From Aristolochia californica (taxonomy: Eukaryota; Streptophyta; Magnoliopsida; Piperales; Aristolochiaceae), in assembly GCA_029961685.1 (NCBI GenBank), contig JARWKL010000008.1:18819981-18883980 (forward strand): a DNA stretch of 64,000 bases, in the 5' to 3' direction. The position numbers were made by a program, and so were the translations under genes. This document shows, piece by piece, positions 21,964 through 34,653 of the stretch (positions are counted from its first letter, which is position 1; the number at the start of each line of letters is the position of its first letter). The notes beneath the pieces were generated by a model that saw nothing but the letters and a program-made list of their open reading frames with translations, did not search any database and was not told where the DNA came from.

Positions 21964-24900
21964 TTTTCTGGTAGAAAAGTGTTTCCAGAAAACATGAGGC
22001 ACTAATGGTCCTTGGAGATGTATTTTTACTAGAAATACTTTTCCAAAATTTCTTGAAAAAAAAAATCTCTAACAAAACCTTATAGTTGTAGAAAATAATT
22101 TGTTTCAGGAAAGTTATCCAAGTAACAATTTTCTGCCTCAAAAGTGTTTTCTAGGAAACATGACACACTAATGGCTCATGGAGATGTATTTTTACCAGAA
22201 ATACTTTTCCAACATTTCTTGAAAAAGAAATATCTAACAAAACCTTATAATTGTAGAAAATAATTTGTTTCAGGAAAGTTATCCAAGTAAGAATTTTCTG
22301 CCTCACAAGTTTTTTCTAGGAAACATGACACACTAATGGCTCATGGAGATGTATCTTTACAAGAAATACTTTCCCAATGTTTCATGAAAAAATGCACTAA
22401 CAAGGTCATATAGTTGTAGAAAGTATTTTGTTTCAGCAAAATTTTTCTAGTAAGAATTTTCTGCTTGAAAAGTGTTTCCAGGAAACATGAGGCACTAATG
22501 GCCCCTGCAGATATATTTTTACTACAAATACATTTCTAGTGTTTCCAAAAAAAATCCACTAACAAGGCCTTATAGTTGTAGTAAGTAATTTGTTTCATAA
22601 AAAAAATATCTTTACCACAAAATTTGTCAGGTAAGAATTTTCAACTTGAAAAATATTTCTAGGAAACATGAGGCAATAATGGTCCCAAGGGTCATATTTT
22701 TCCAATCTTCCTAAGAAAATGCACTAACAAGGCCTTATAGTTGTAAAAAGTAATTTGTTTTAGCAAAAATTGTTTTCCCACAACAGTTTCTTGGTAAGAA
22801 TTTTTAGCTAAAAACTTTTTGCCAAGAAACATGAGGCACTAATGGTCCCTCGAGACGTATTTTTACTAAAAATACTTTTTGAATATTTTCTGAAAAATTG
22901 CACTAACTAGGCATTGTGGTTGTAGAAAGTAATTTGTTTTCGCAAAAAAAGCCTTACATCAAAATTTTCCTTGTATGAATTTTCAGCTAGAAAAGTGATT
23001 CTAGGAAATATGAGGCACTAATGGTCCCTAGACATGAAATTTTACAAGAAATTCTTTTCCATCGTTTCCTGAAAAAAATGTACTAACAAGGCCTTGTAGT
23101 TGTTAAAAGTAATTTGTTTAAGCAAAAAATTCCTTAAAACAAAAATTTTCGACAAGAAAAGTTATTCATGAAAACTTGAGGCTTTAATGGTCTTGGACAT
23201 GATTTTTTTTTTCTAGAAATAATTTTCCAGCTTTTTCTTAAAAATTCATTAAGAAGCCTTTATAGCAGTAAAAATTAATTTTTTTCAACAAAATTTGCCT
23301 TTTACAACATTTTCCTAGTAAGAATTTTCAGCTTGAAATGTGATGAAAATATGAGGCACTGATGGTCCATGGAGATGATTTTTTAGTAGAAATACTTTTC
23401 CAGCGTTTGCTAAAAAAATACACTAACAAGGTCTTATAATTGCAAAAAGCAATTTTTTTGGCAAAAATTGCTTTACCAAAAAAAGAATTTTGGTAAGAAT
23501 TTTTGGTAGAAAATTTTTTCTAGAAAACATGAGGCACTAGTGGTCCTTGTAGACGTATTTTTACTAGAAATACTTTTCCAACATTTCCTACAAACAAATC
23601 ACTAACAAAGCCTTATAGATATAGAACATAATTTGTTTCAGCAAAGTTTTCCAAGTGAGAATTTTCTGCCTGAAATGTGTTTTCCAGAAAATAAGATGCA
23701 CTAATGGTCCATGTATACGTATTTTTACTAAAAATATTTTCCCAATGTTTCTAGAGAAAATGCACTAACATGGTCATATAGTTGTTGAAAAAAATTAGTT
23801 TCAACCAAAATTTTCTTGTTTGAATTTTCAGCTTGAAAAGTGCTTCCAGGAAACATGAGTCACTAATGGTCCCTGGGAATGTATTTTCACTATAAATAAA
23901 TTTCTTAGGTTTCCAAAAAATGCACAAACAAGGCCTTATAGTTTAAGAAAGTAATTTATTACATAAAAAAAATCCTTACCACCAGAAATTCCATGGTAAG
24001 AATTTTCAACATGAAAAATGTTTCTTGGAAACATGAGGCAGCAATGGTCCCAAGGGTCATATTTTCACTAGTAATATTTTTCCAACATTCCTAAAAAAAT
24101 CCAGTAACAAGGCCTTATAATTGTAGAAAGTAATTAGTTTCTAAAAAAACTACTTTACCATAATAATTTCCTGGTATTAATTTTTAGCTAAAAAAGTTTT
24201 TCAAGGAAACATGAAGCACTAATGGTCCCTTGAGACATATTTTTACTAAAAATACTTTTCAAAAATTTTCTAAAAAAATGAACTAACAAGGCATTGTGGT
24301 TGTAGAAAGTAATTTGTTTTCGAAAAAATCCTTTCAAAAATTCCCTGGTAAGAATTTTAAGCTAAAAAGGTGTTTTTAGGAATGTGGCACTAATGCTCCC
24401 TAGAAATTTAATTTTACAAGAAATAATTTTCCAATGTTTCCTAAAAAATATGAACTAACAAAGCCTTGTAGTTGTTAAAAGTTATTTATTTCTACAAAAA
24501 TTGCCTTACAACAAAATTTTCATAATAAGAATTTTCAGCTTGAATAGAGTTTCTAGGCAACATGAGGCACTAATGGATTCTGGAGAAGTATTTTCACTAG
24601 AAATACATTTCCAAAGTTTCCTCAAAAAGGCAGTAACAAGGCCTTAATGATGTAAAAAGTAATTTCTTTTATAAAACATTTTGATACACCAAAATTTTCC
24701 AGGTAAGAATTTTAAACAAGAAATGTGATTCCTGGAAACATGAGGCACTAATGGTCCCTGGACACATATTCTAATTAGAAATACTTTTCCAATGTTTCTA
24801 GAAAAAAGGCATTAACAAGGCTTAAAAGTAGTAAAATATAAATTTTCCAGGAAAAATTGCCTTATTACAAAATTTCCCTCATAAATTTTTTCAATTTGAA

Positions 24901-26050
24901 AGGTTTTTCATGGAAATATGAGGCACTAACGGTCCATTGAGATGTATTTTCAGTAGAAATACTTTTCCAAAGTTTCCTAAAAAATACATAACAAGGCCTC
25001 AAAGTTGCAGAAAGAAATTTGTTCCAACAAAAAATGTATTACCAAAAAAGATTCTTGGTAAGAATTTTCAATTAGAAAAGTGTTTTCAGAAAACATGAAG
25101 CATTAATGGTCCTTGGAGATTTACTTTTACTGGAAATACTTTTCCAACGTTTCCTAAAAAAATCACTTTCAAAACCTCCTAGTTATAGAAAGAATTTGTT
25201 TCAACAATGTTTTCCAAGTAAGAATTTTCTACATGAAAAGTGTTTTCCATGAAACATGAGGTACTAATAGTTCATGGAGACGTACTTTTACAAGAAATAC
25301 TTTCCCAACATTTCTTGAAAAAATGCACTAACAAGGTCATATAGTTGTAGAAAGTAATTTTGTTTAAGAAAAAAATTTCTAGTAAGAATTTTCATCTTGA
25401 AAAGTGTTTCCAGGAAATATGAGGCACTAATAGTCCCTGTAGACATATTTTTCCAAGAAATACATTTCCAGCATTTCCAAAACAAATGCACTTACAAGGC
25501 CTTATAGTTGTAGAAGGTAATTTGTTTCATAAAAAAATATCCTTACCACAAAATTTCCCTAATATTAATTTGCAACTTGAAAAATGTTTCTAGGAAACAT
25601 GAGGCTGTAATGGTCTCAAGGGTCATATTTTTACTAGAAATATTTTTTCAACATTCCTAAAAAAATGCAATAACAAGGCCTTATAGTTGTAGGAAGTAAA
25701 TTGTTTTAGAAAAAAAATGTTTTACCAAAATAGTTTCCTGGTAAGAATTATCAGCTAGAAAAGTTTTTCCAAAAAACATGGGGCACTAATGGTCCCTCTA
25801 GACAAATTTTTACTAAAAATAATTTTTGAACATTTTCTTAAAAAATACAAAAAAGAGGGCTTGTTGTTGTAGAAACTATTTTTTTTTCGCAAAAATTGCC
25901 TTACCTCGAATTTTCTTGGCAAGAATTTTCAGCTAGGAAAGTTTTTCTAGGGAATATGAGGCACTAATAGTCCCTAGGGAAGTAATTTTACTAGAAATAC
26001 TAACACGGCCTTATAGTTGTTAAAAGTAATTTATTTCAGCAAAAGTTGCT
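21964..26050 (+). repeat. 180-bp satellite, block 2 (about 23.5 monomers, nine-monomer order)
   Basis: The longest uninterrupted block. By diagnostic words the monomers run m1 (duplicated), m2, m3, m4, m5, m6, m8, m9; m1 to m9; m1 to m6. m1 has CAAAGTTTTCCAAG; m2 GGTCATATAGTTG; m3 CATAAAAAAATATCC; m4 GTCCCAAGGGTCAT (22681, 24046, 25612); m5 a cttGTGGTTG or GTTGTTG form with TTTTCGC; m6 TAGTTGTTAAAAG; m7 AATGATGTAAAAAG (24646); m8 TAGTAGTAAAAT; m9 the ATTCTTGG or TTTTGGCAAAAATTG form. In the first round m7 is absent and m1 doubled, so the length stays the same. The block ends inside m6, where A-c inserted. Confidence 0.93.
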
Positions 26051-26505
26051 TGTTGGAAGATAGGGCTCAAGATCACATGACCAAGGAAGGCCAACATATC
26101 TAAGAGTATTATAAGATGCGCCAAATGACCAAAGAAGGCCCACAAGATGGGCCCAAGCCCATAAGAAGTAAGACCCACAATGATTACCATGAGCTGGCAT
26201 CCTTATCGCATCAATTGGAAGATGGCATCCTTATCACATCAATTGGAAGATCAAGGACTCAAAAAAGTATCTTTATCTAATGGTCACGTCCTACAAGAGT
26301 TTAGTTTGAGTTAGGTTTGTCTTTTATCTATATTGAGTTATTTAATTATGCTAGGACTTATCTTTAAGTGTTAGAGTTTGGGTGTAATTGAGACAATTAG
26401 TATTATTGTAATTGGACTCTACCACCTTTCTCTATTATAAATAGAGGTTCATGTACTTTGATTATAATAATTCCATGAATTTTTTTCTTTTCCATAAATT
26501 CAAAA
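26051..26505 (+). repeat. Family A left LTR (A-c)
   Basis: TGTTGGAAGATAGGG to ATAAATTCAAAA (terminal CA mutated to AA). Contains a local duplication of CATCCTTATCACATC at about 26200-26245. TATAAATA at 26436-26443. Confidence 0.9.
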
Positions 26506-26517
26506 TGGTATCAGAGC
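26506..26517 (+). promoter_or_regulatory. Primer binding site of A-c
   Basis: TGGTATCAGAGC immediately after the left LTR, the complement of initiator tRNA-Met. The same site, altered, is seen in A-a, A-d (TCGTTCAGAGC), A-e and A-f. Confidence 0.9.
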
Positions 26518-27855
26518 AGGTACTATGAGTTGACTTGGTCAAGCCACTGAGATAATGAGATCCTTTTCTCTAAAACCTAAACCCTAAGTCTAGGTTCGTA
26601 GTTATTTTTTTGAGTCCCTACGTGCATAGTTTGCTTTGGGTTTTTTAAATTTATACGGAGTTTTGAATATTGGAAATTATATATTGACTGAAATATATTT
26701 GAGTCTACTTTCCAAAGAAAAATAATTTGTTCCAATTGAAGTTATCTACAGACAGATATATATATTTGAATGAGCGAAAGTCAGATTGCAAAAAGTTTCG
26801 AGGAGTAGCAGCAATCTTCAAATTTCGAGGTATTTTTTGCTATCAAGAACTAGACTTTATAAAGAAAAATATATATAAAAAAATATCTGTAAGTCTATTC
26901 ATTTACGTATTCAACCAATTTTTTTATCTGAGCTACAAAGAGAAATCGATATTTGAAGCAGCAAAAGTCAGATTGAAAAAGAGCTTCGAGCGGCAATAGA
27001 AAGCCTCAACTTCCAAGGTATTTTATGCTATCAAGAAAGAGACTTTATATAGATAATTATATATGGAACGTAAGTATATTTTCTTACCTATTCAACCAAT
27101 TCTCGGTATGATTTTTGTATAAGGAGATATTTATCTTGGAAGAGATAGTGGTCATTCTAGAAAAGCAAGAGAAACGGTACTTTGTTCGGCCAGTTGACAG
27201 AGACTGAAATATATCAGATTATTTATCTTCTGATAATTATATTTTATGAATTCATTGTACTTGGATGAAAGGTATATAAGTCTACTTTTAGAAGGAGAAA
27301 ATTTCATGTCAATCTGATCTATATTTAAAGAAATATTCGCATTGGAAGAATCAAAGGTCATGTTGGTATTCTGTTGTAATGAAAAATCCAAATCTATGCC
27401 AATTGTTTTGTGACACTTTTTGAGTTGATATATTAGAAAAATATCTCACTTTTGCCTGGTTTGAGGGCTTATTTATATATCTCTGTTATTTGGGCTTATT
27501 GCTACATCTATGATATTTGGTTCAAGCTGGAATCACTGCCATTACCTCCTAGCTTGAGGGGGAGAAGTACAAGAAGTACAAGAAAGAGGTATTTTATTCC
27601 ATATATTGTGGATGACATTATGTGATCAATATATTCAAGAAAATGGGAGCACAAAAGATGAAGCTTCTGCATCTAAGAAAAAATATTTATATCGGATTAT
27701 GATTATTTCATGGGTCCTTCTACAAGGTTTATTATTTTGGTTCATGTTGTATGTGTTGGAAGATGGTCGTGTTATATTCACTTGCAACTATTATATCTCT
27801 TTGGGGACATTATTATTGAAGAAGAGGTGGCCTCATATCATCATTATTTTACCCC

Positions 27856-28135
27856 GTAAAAAATATCAAAATTATTTGTGGTTTGGAGTCCATGATAGAG
27901 GAACTTCATTTCCGTCAAAAAGATCAAAATTATTTGTCGTTGGGAGTCCATGATGTAGGAAAGTCATCCTTGTCAAAAATATCAAAATTATTTGTGGTTG
28001 GGAGTCCATGACGGAGGAACTTCATCTCCATCAAAAATATCAAAATTATTTGTGGTTGGAAGTCCATGATGGAGGAACTTCATCCTGTCAAAAATATCAA
28101 AATTATTTGTGGTTGGAAGTCAATGACGGAGGAAC
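27856..28135 (+). repeat. 57-bp tandem array inside A-c
   Basis: Five units of about 57-58 bp, each with ATCAAAATTATTTGTGGTTG, AGTCCATGA and GGAGGAACTTCATC; the unit start recurs near 27864, 27922, 27981, 28038 and 28095. A-d carries about four units at 36455-36680 and A-b a diverged form near 12300-12420. In one frame the units read like HDGGTSSxxKYQNYLWLEV, but the frame is not kept between units. Confidence 0.9.
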
Positions 28136-28335
28136 TTATTATTGCATCTATGTTATCCCCCCCCCCCCCCCCCTTTCTCTCGAATTGGCTAGTTGTGTCT
28201 CAAGGAAGAGAGCACCAGCGTGAGCGGAAGTATTGGAAGATTGGAAGACTGCCATTTTATACAAAAAGATCGTATCCATCATTTGCAACAAGCTGGGAGT
28301 TCTTGATGTTCTCTCACCCTCAACTTGAATGGGAG

Positions 28336-28768
28336 TGTTGGAAGATAGGGCACAAGACCACACGACCAAGAAAGGCCCACGTATCTAAGAGTATTATAAG
28401 ATGGGTCAAACGACCAAAGAAGGCCAACAAGATGGGCCCAAGCCCATAAGAAGTAGGAACCACAATGATTACCATGAGCTGGCATCCTTTTCACATTAGT
28501 TGGAAGATTAAGAAGGATTCAAGAAAGTCTCTTTATCTAATTGCCACGCCCTACAAGAGTTTTGGTTTGAGTTAGGTTTGCTTTTAACTATATTGAGTTA
28601 TTTAATTATGCTAGAACTTGTCTTTAAGTGTTAGAGTTTGGGTATAATTGGGAGAAAGGTAGTTTTATTGTAATTAGACTCTACTACCTTCCTCTATTAT
28701 AAATAGAGGTTCATGTACTTTGATTATAATAAGTCAATGAAGTTTTTATCTTTTCCATAAATTCAACA
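28336..28768 (+). repeat. Family A right LTR (A-c)
   Basis: TGTTGGAAGATAGGGC to ATAAATTCAACA, 433 bp, preceded by GAATGGGAG as the polypurine tract. Confidence 0.9.
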
Positions 28769-31680
28769 TTGCCTTACAACAAAATTTTCCTAGTAAGATT
28801 TTTCAGCTTGACAAGTGTTTCCAGAAAACATGAGGCAATAATGCCCCCTGGAGATGCATTTTTACTAGAAATACGTTTTCAAAGTTTCCTAAAAAGGCAC
28901 AAGGCCTTAATGATGTAAAAAGTTATTTTTTTATGAAAAAATTGCCTTACACCAAAATTTTGCAGGTAAGAATTTTCAAAAGTGATTCCTGGAAACATGA
29001 GGCACTAATGGTCCCTGGACACGTATTTTTACTAGAAATAATTTTCCAATGTTTATTGAAAAAAGGCATTAACATGGCCTTATAGTAGTAAAATGTAATT
29101 TTTTTCAGCAAAAAATGCCTTATCACAAAATTTTCATGGTAAGAATTATTTAGCTTGAAAAGTGTTTCATGGAAATATGAGGCACTCACGGTCCATGGAG
29201 ATGTATTTTTAGAAAAAATACATTTTGATCATTTATTTAAAAAATGCACTAAAAATTCCTTATAGTTGCATAAATTAATTTGTTTCAGCAAAAAATGCTT
29301 AACCAAATATGATCCCTGGAGAGAATTTTCAGGTTGAAAAGTGTTTCCAAAAAATATCAGGTACTAATGGTCCTTGCAAACATATTTTTACTAAAAATAC
29401 TTTTCCAACATTTCCTGAGAAAAAAAATCACTAACAAAACCATATAGTTATAGAAAGTAATTTATTTTAGCAAAGTTTTCCTAGAAAGAATTTTCTTCCA
29501 GAAAAGTATTTTTTTGGAAACATGAGTAACTTATGGTCCATGGAGACGTATTTTTACTAAAAATAGTTTGCCAGTGTTTCCAGAAAAAAATGCACTAATA
29601 GGTCATTTAGTTTTAGAAAATAATTTGTTTCAACAAAGTTTTTCTTGTAAGAATTTTCGGCTTGAAAAGTGTTTCCAGGAAACATGAGGCACTAATGGTG
29701 TTTGGAGACGTATTTTTACTAAAAATATATTTCCAGCATGTCCAAAAAAATTCCCTAATAAGGCCTTATAGTTGTATAAAGTAATTTGTTTTATAAAAAA
29801 ATATCCTTACCACAAAATTTCCCTGGTAATAATTTTCAACAAGAAAATTTTTTCTAGGAAACATGAGGCAGTAATGGTCCCAACAATCGTATTTTTACTT
29901 GACATACCTTTCCAACGTTTCCTTAAAAATGCATTAACATGGCCTTATAATTGTAGAAAGTAAATTGTTTTAGCAAAAATTGCTTTACCACAATAGTTTA
30001 CTGGTAAGAATTTTTAGCAAGAAAATTTTTTTCCAGGAAACATGATCACAACATATTTATACTAAAAATAATTTTCAAATATTTCTTTTAAAAAATTCAC
30101 TAATAAGGCCATATCGTTGTAGAAAGTAATTTGTTTTATCAAAAATTGACTTTCCTCAAAATTTTCTTGATAACAATTTTCCATTTCAAAAGTGTTTCTT
30201 GGAAACATAAGGCACTAATTGTGCTTGGAGACGTATTTTTACTAGAAATACTTTTCTAATGTCTCCTCAATAAAGGCACAAAAAGGACCTTATAGTTGTA
30301 GAAAGTAATTTGTTTCATCAAAAATTGCCTTACAACAAAATTTTCCAGGTAAGAATTTTACTCTTGAATAGCTTTTCCCAGAAACATGAGGCACTAATGG
30401 ACCATGGAGCCATATTTTTACAAGAAATAAATTTCCAAAGTTTCCTAGAAAAAGGCAATAACAAGGCCTTAATGATGTAAAAAGTTATTTGTTTCTGATA
30501 AAATTTCCTTACACCAAAATTTGGTTGTAATAATTTTCAAAGTGAAAAGTGATTCTTGGAATCATGAGGCACTAATGGTCCCTGGATATGTATTTTTACT
30601 AGAAATACGTTTTCAATTTTACTGAAAAAAGGCATTAACAAGGCTTTATAGTAGTAAAACGTAATTTTTTCTGCAAAAATTGCCTTTTTACAAAATTTTC
30701 TTGGTAAGAATTTTCAACTTGAAAAGTGTTCCATAGAAATGTGAGGCACTGAAGGTTCATGGAGACATATTTTTTTTAGAAATACTTTCCAACGGCTCCT
30801 AAACAAATACACTAACGAGGCCATATTGTTGCGAGAAGCAATTTTTTTGACAAAAAATGATTTACCAAAAAGGATTCTTGGAAAGAATTTTCAGGTAGAA
30901 AAGTGTTTCCAGAAAACATGAAGCATTGTGGACCTTGGAGACATATTTTTTCTAGAAATACTTTTCCAACGTTTCTTTAAAAAAAACTAACAAATCCTTA
31001 TAGTTATAGAAAATAATTTGTTTTAGCAAAGTTTTCCAAGTAGGAATTTTTCTGCCTAAAATTTTTTTTCCCGAAAACAAGAGGCACTATTGGTAGATGG
31101 AGATGTATTCTTACAAGAAATACTTTCACAAAGTTTCCTGAAAAAATGTACTAACAAGGTCATATAGTTGTAGAAAGTAATTTGTTTCAGCAAAAATTTT
31201 CTAGTAAAAATTTTCAACTTGAAAAACTGTTTCCAGGAGATATGAGGCATGAATGGCTCCTAGAGATGTATTTTTACTTGAACAACATTTCCAGCTTTTC
31301 CAAAAAAATGCACTACCAAGGCCTTATAGTTGTAGAAAGTAATTTGTTTCATAAAAAATATCCTTACCAAAAAAATTCCCAGGTAAGAATTTTCAACTTG
31401 AAAAACGTTTCTAGGAAACATGATGCATTAATGGTCCCAAAGGTCATATTTTTATTCAATTTAATTTTCCAACGTTCCTAAATAAATGCACTAACAAGGC
31501 GATATAGTTGTAGAAAGTAATTTGTTTCAACAAAAAAAATTTTACCACAATAGTTTTCTGGTAAGAATTTTCAGCTAGAAATTTTTTTGAAGGAAACATG
31601 AGGTCCCTCGAGAGGTATTTTTACTAAAAATACTTTTCGAAAAATTTCTGAAAAAATGCACTAACAAGTCCTTGTTGTTG
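28769..31680 (+). repeat. 180-bp satellite, block 3 (about 16.5 monomers)
   Basis: Continues the nine-monomer order from where block 2 stopped: remainder of m6, m7 (28909), m8 (29085), m9, m1, m2, m3, m4 (29876), m5, an m6-like monomer, m7 (30471), m8 (30651), m9, m1, m2, m3, m4 (31433), and the first half of m5. It stops at TCCTTGTTGTTG, where copia B2 entered. The m7-to-m7 and m8-to-m8 distances here are 1562 and 1566 bp. Confidence 0.93.
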
Positions 31681-31684
31681 AGGG

Positions 31685-31894
31685 GGATATAGGATGACAT
31701 TTATATGCATCAACCACCTCGGTAAGTGGTTAAGGGGGAGTCCGTACGTCGACTACAAAAATCTCTTTATGGTCTCAAACCATGCACGAGGTGACCGTTT
31801 GGGACCATAACGATATTTTTGTAGTCAACATACGGACTCCCCATCAACCACATACCCAGGTGGTTGCTGCATATATATGTCCTCCTTTATATCC
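31685..31894. repeat. Inverted repeat (foldback) at the broken end of copia B2
   Basis: Arms 31685-31780 and 31797-31894 (96 and 98 bp) with a 16-base spacer. Both arms are the RT segment that in B1 lies at about 13650-13760. Reading the right arm outward on the minus strand, the RT sequence goes on through TGCATGGTTTGA and then turns back, copying its own complement (GAGACCATAAAG). The turning point has a TTTGA-type microhomology. By eye the arms differ at about 10-15% of positions. Confidence 0.85.
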
Positions 31895-34653
31895 CATTCA
31901 GACCATTTTTTTGCATTAAGTTGATAGACTTGCCAGGAAGAGTTAGCCGCGAGAGATAAAAACAAACATACCTAGTATAATTTAGCCACTGGAGACAAGG
32001 TTTCTTCATAATCAATGCCATTACATCATGTATAGCCTTTAGCAACAAGGCAATCTTTTAACCGAGCCAAAAACCCATCCGGATTGTGTTTCACAGTAAA
32101 TACCTATTTGCAACCGACGAGTTTCTTATATGAAGGAAGGGGGACTAAAGCCCATGTCTGATTTTCATAAAGGGCCTACATTTCTTCATCCATAGCCGCC
32201 TTCCACCGTGGATGTTAGAGAGCCTCATGATAGGACTGTGGTACAAGTACGGAGGAAATAACCAATAGAAATTGACAACAAATAGGGGATAAATGATGAT
32301 GAGACACAAAATTTGTTATTGGATGAGAAGTAGGCATGGTGCAGCTCTTTCCTAACTGCAATAGGACGAGTATCATATTTTGGGCCAAAATTAATCGAAG
32401 AAAATGGACTTACCTCGGTAGGATCTAACAACTCAGCAGGTGTGGTGTCAGCCAGTGTTTCTGGGGGCTAAGTAGTTTCTGCAACATGGGGCACAACCAA
32501 TCGAGGAGAACCTGGTACTAAAGATAAACCTGGAGGAGCATTATCAGAATAATATAGAGATTCTTCAAAAACAATGACATCCCTAGACACAAGTAAACGC
32601 TGAAGAGAGGTATTATAGCAAATATAACACTTTTGTGTGTGAGAGTATCCTAAGAAGATACACTTCACAAATTTGGCATCAATTTTACTATGTTTATCAG
32701 AGAAAATATGGACAAAACATTGATAGCCGAAGACTCTGAAGGGCAGTGAAAAAGGATCATCATCAGGTAATAATAGAGAGTAAGGAGATTTTTTACCAAG
32801 AATGGAAGAGGGTAACCGGTTTATAAGAAAACATGCGGTAAGAACTGCATGAGGCCAATAAAAGTATGGAACTTGCATAACATATAGTAAACTATGAGCT
32901 ACCTCAAGAATATGACGGCTCTTCCGTTCGGCTACACCATTTTGTTGAGGGGTGTAGGCCATTTTCTTGATAAAACGAGTCAAGATCTTTGGATGTGTCT
33001 TCTTTGGCATTATCTGACCGAAGGACTTTAATTTTCTGCCCAAACTGAGTGAGTACCATTGCATCAAAAGATTAAAATATCAATGGTATTTCAGAATGTT
33101 CTTTAAACAAAAATAACAAAGTGGTATGAGTGAAGTCATCAATGAATGTAATAAAATATTTCATTTGAGAAATGTTGGAGACACTCAAGGGTCCCCATAC
33201 ATCAGTATGAATTAACGAAAAGGAGAGACACTTTTAATTTTTGGACAAGGTGAGTATGTAGACCTTTGATGTTTACTCATTTGACATGCTTCACAATGAA
33301 GGTCAAACCACGCTTTAGGAAAAATATGATGAAGAGATTGGGCGGACGGATGTCCCAACCGGTTTTGCCATAACCTGGTCTCAGTGTCACGGGTGGATGC
33401 AGTATTTATTTGTGGCACATCAAGTTAGTAGAGCCCCACTTGTTCACAGCCTCCACCAATCACCTGCTTCATTGTAAGATCCTAAAACACACATGAAGTG
33501 GGTGAGAAAGTGATAGAGCAATTAAAATGTTTGGTGAGCCGACTAACTAATAAAAGATTCAAAGGGAAAGTAGGAACGAAAAGGATATCAGTGAGAGAAA
33601 GTGATGGTGTAACAGAAATGGATCCGTTCCTTTGAACTTTATTTTGTGAACCTTCAGCAATGGTAACAAACTTATGTGAAAGACATGGAGAAAGGGAGTA
33701 TAGTAGATGTTTGTTACCTATAAGATTCTTGGAGGCTCCTGAGTCAATTATCAAGGATGAAGAGGAGGCAAAAAAACATACCTGAAGCGGTGGTGGCAGT
33801 GGTTGGAGAAGAAGTACTTGGGATGGACCCCATCATGGTTTTAATTTTCTAGAACAGTTCATAGTCTTCATAAGTAAGTGTATTCTTTGCAGTTGTTGTG
33901 GTAGACTGCTCTACTTTTGTATCACTCACTAATTCTTGGTTAACCTTATTCTCATTAGCTTTATAACATCTTTCATGAGAGTGGCCCAATCTACCACATA
34001 TAGAGCATTCCTTCAGGTGAAAGCATGTTTCTCTAGTGTGGTCATATCCCTTACAATGGGTGCATTCCTTCCCATCTATTTGGTCAAAACTCGTTCGTCT
34101 ACCTCTACATCTTCCACCTCTATAAAATTTACCTCTGCATTGGCCTTGGCCTTGGCCTTGGTCAAATGGTGTTCCCCTATGTCCAGAGTACATAGCGGAT
34201 GGTATTTTAGTAGTAGAGGGAGAAGCATCTGGAATACGAAAAAATGTAGCACATACATCATCAAAAGGAACTGCGGAAGAGCTAAGGTGAGTCTTAACAA
34301 CTTCAAGATGCGGTTTAATGTTAGCAAGGCATATGGAAGTTATCAAGGCCTCTTCTATTTATCTTGGATAGAGATTGGTTGGGCAAGTTTCTATTCTTAA
34401 AGAAATCCTCTAAATCGAGCCAAATATTCATGTATAGTGTCCCCTTGTTTGGTGGTAAGCATCTGTTATAAAATATCTTATGGCCTTTGTAAGTTGTCGG
34501 CACTTGAATACAACTTGGCACATGTATCCCAAATTTTTTTATCCGTCTGTAGGTGAATGACATTATTGGAGATATGTTCTTCCATACTGTTGATATGCCA
34601 ACTAATAACCAATGTATCCTTCTTTAACCATTTGGTATAGAATATAATATCTT
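31895..34653 (-). pseudogene. Copia B2 gag (C-terminal), protease, integrase and RT start (broken)
   Basis: Minus-strand order: 33849-34346 gag with two intact CCHC knuckles (CTHCKGYDHTRETC and CSICGRLGHSHERC); 33482-33754 protease (IIDSGASKNLI); 33212-33418 pre-integrase (LWQNRLGHPS, CEACQMSK); 32468-33067 integrase C-terminal half (YTPQQNGVAERKSRH, YWPHAVLTACFLINRLPSS, CIFLGYS, LVSRDVIVFEES); about 32225-32460 linker; 31895-32225 RT N-terminus with ETLSPVAKL-like and LSLAANSSW pieces. Frames change several times and the catalytic YVDD part of RT is absent. The knuckles and protease motif are better preserved than in B1. Confidence 0.87.

Larger units (their letters stand above)
26051..28768 (+). 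mobile_element. Family A non-autonomous LTR element (A-c), complete
   Basis: 2718 bp, the best reference copy. LTRs 26051-26505 and 28336-28768; target duplication TTGCT/TTGCC at 26046-26050 and 28769-28773 (one base changed). The primer site TGGTATCAGAGC is intact and abuts the left LTR (26506-26517). Internal 1.8 kb: a leader with repeated AT-rich segments, then TTCAAGCTGGAATCACTGCC and CTTGAGGGGGAG near 27520-27565, which looks like an internal polypurine tract, then a 57-bp tandem array (27856-28135) and a 17-base C run (28157-28173). Short frames such as 27606-27953 share SWVLLQGLLFWFMLYVLEDGRV with A-d but do not resemble any retroelement protein. No gag or pol. Confidence 0.93.

Noticed and set aside
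21964..26050. Regularly spaced repeats that could suggest a CRISPR array
   Set aside because: The repeats are contiguous monomers of about 175-180 bp with no unique spacers, in a plant nuclear context with no cas genes.
28157..28173. Run of 17 C bases
   Set aside because: A homopolymer in a dead element; most likely slippage, and its exact length may be an assembly error.
28947..31481. Many 60-120-codon frames inside the 180-bp satellite, on both strands
   Set aside because: They repeat with the monomer, shift and stop differently from unit to unit, and have no family motif. The same holds for frames in 22-26 kb, 45-51 kb and 55-56 kb.
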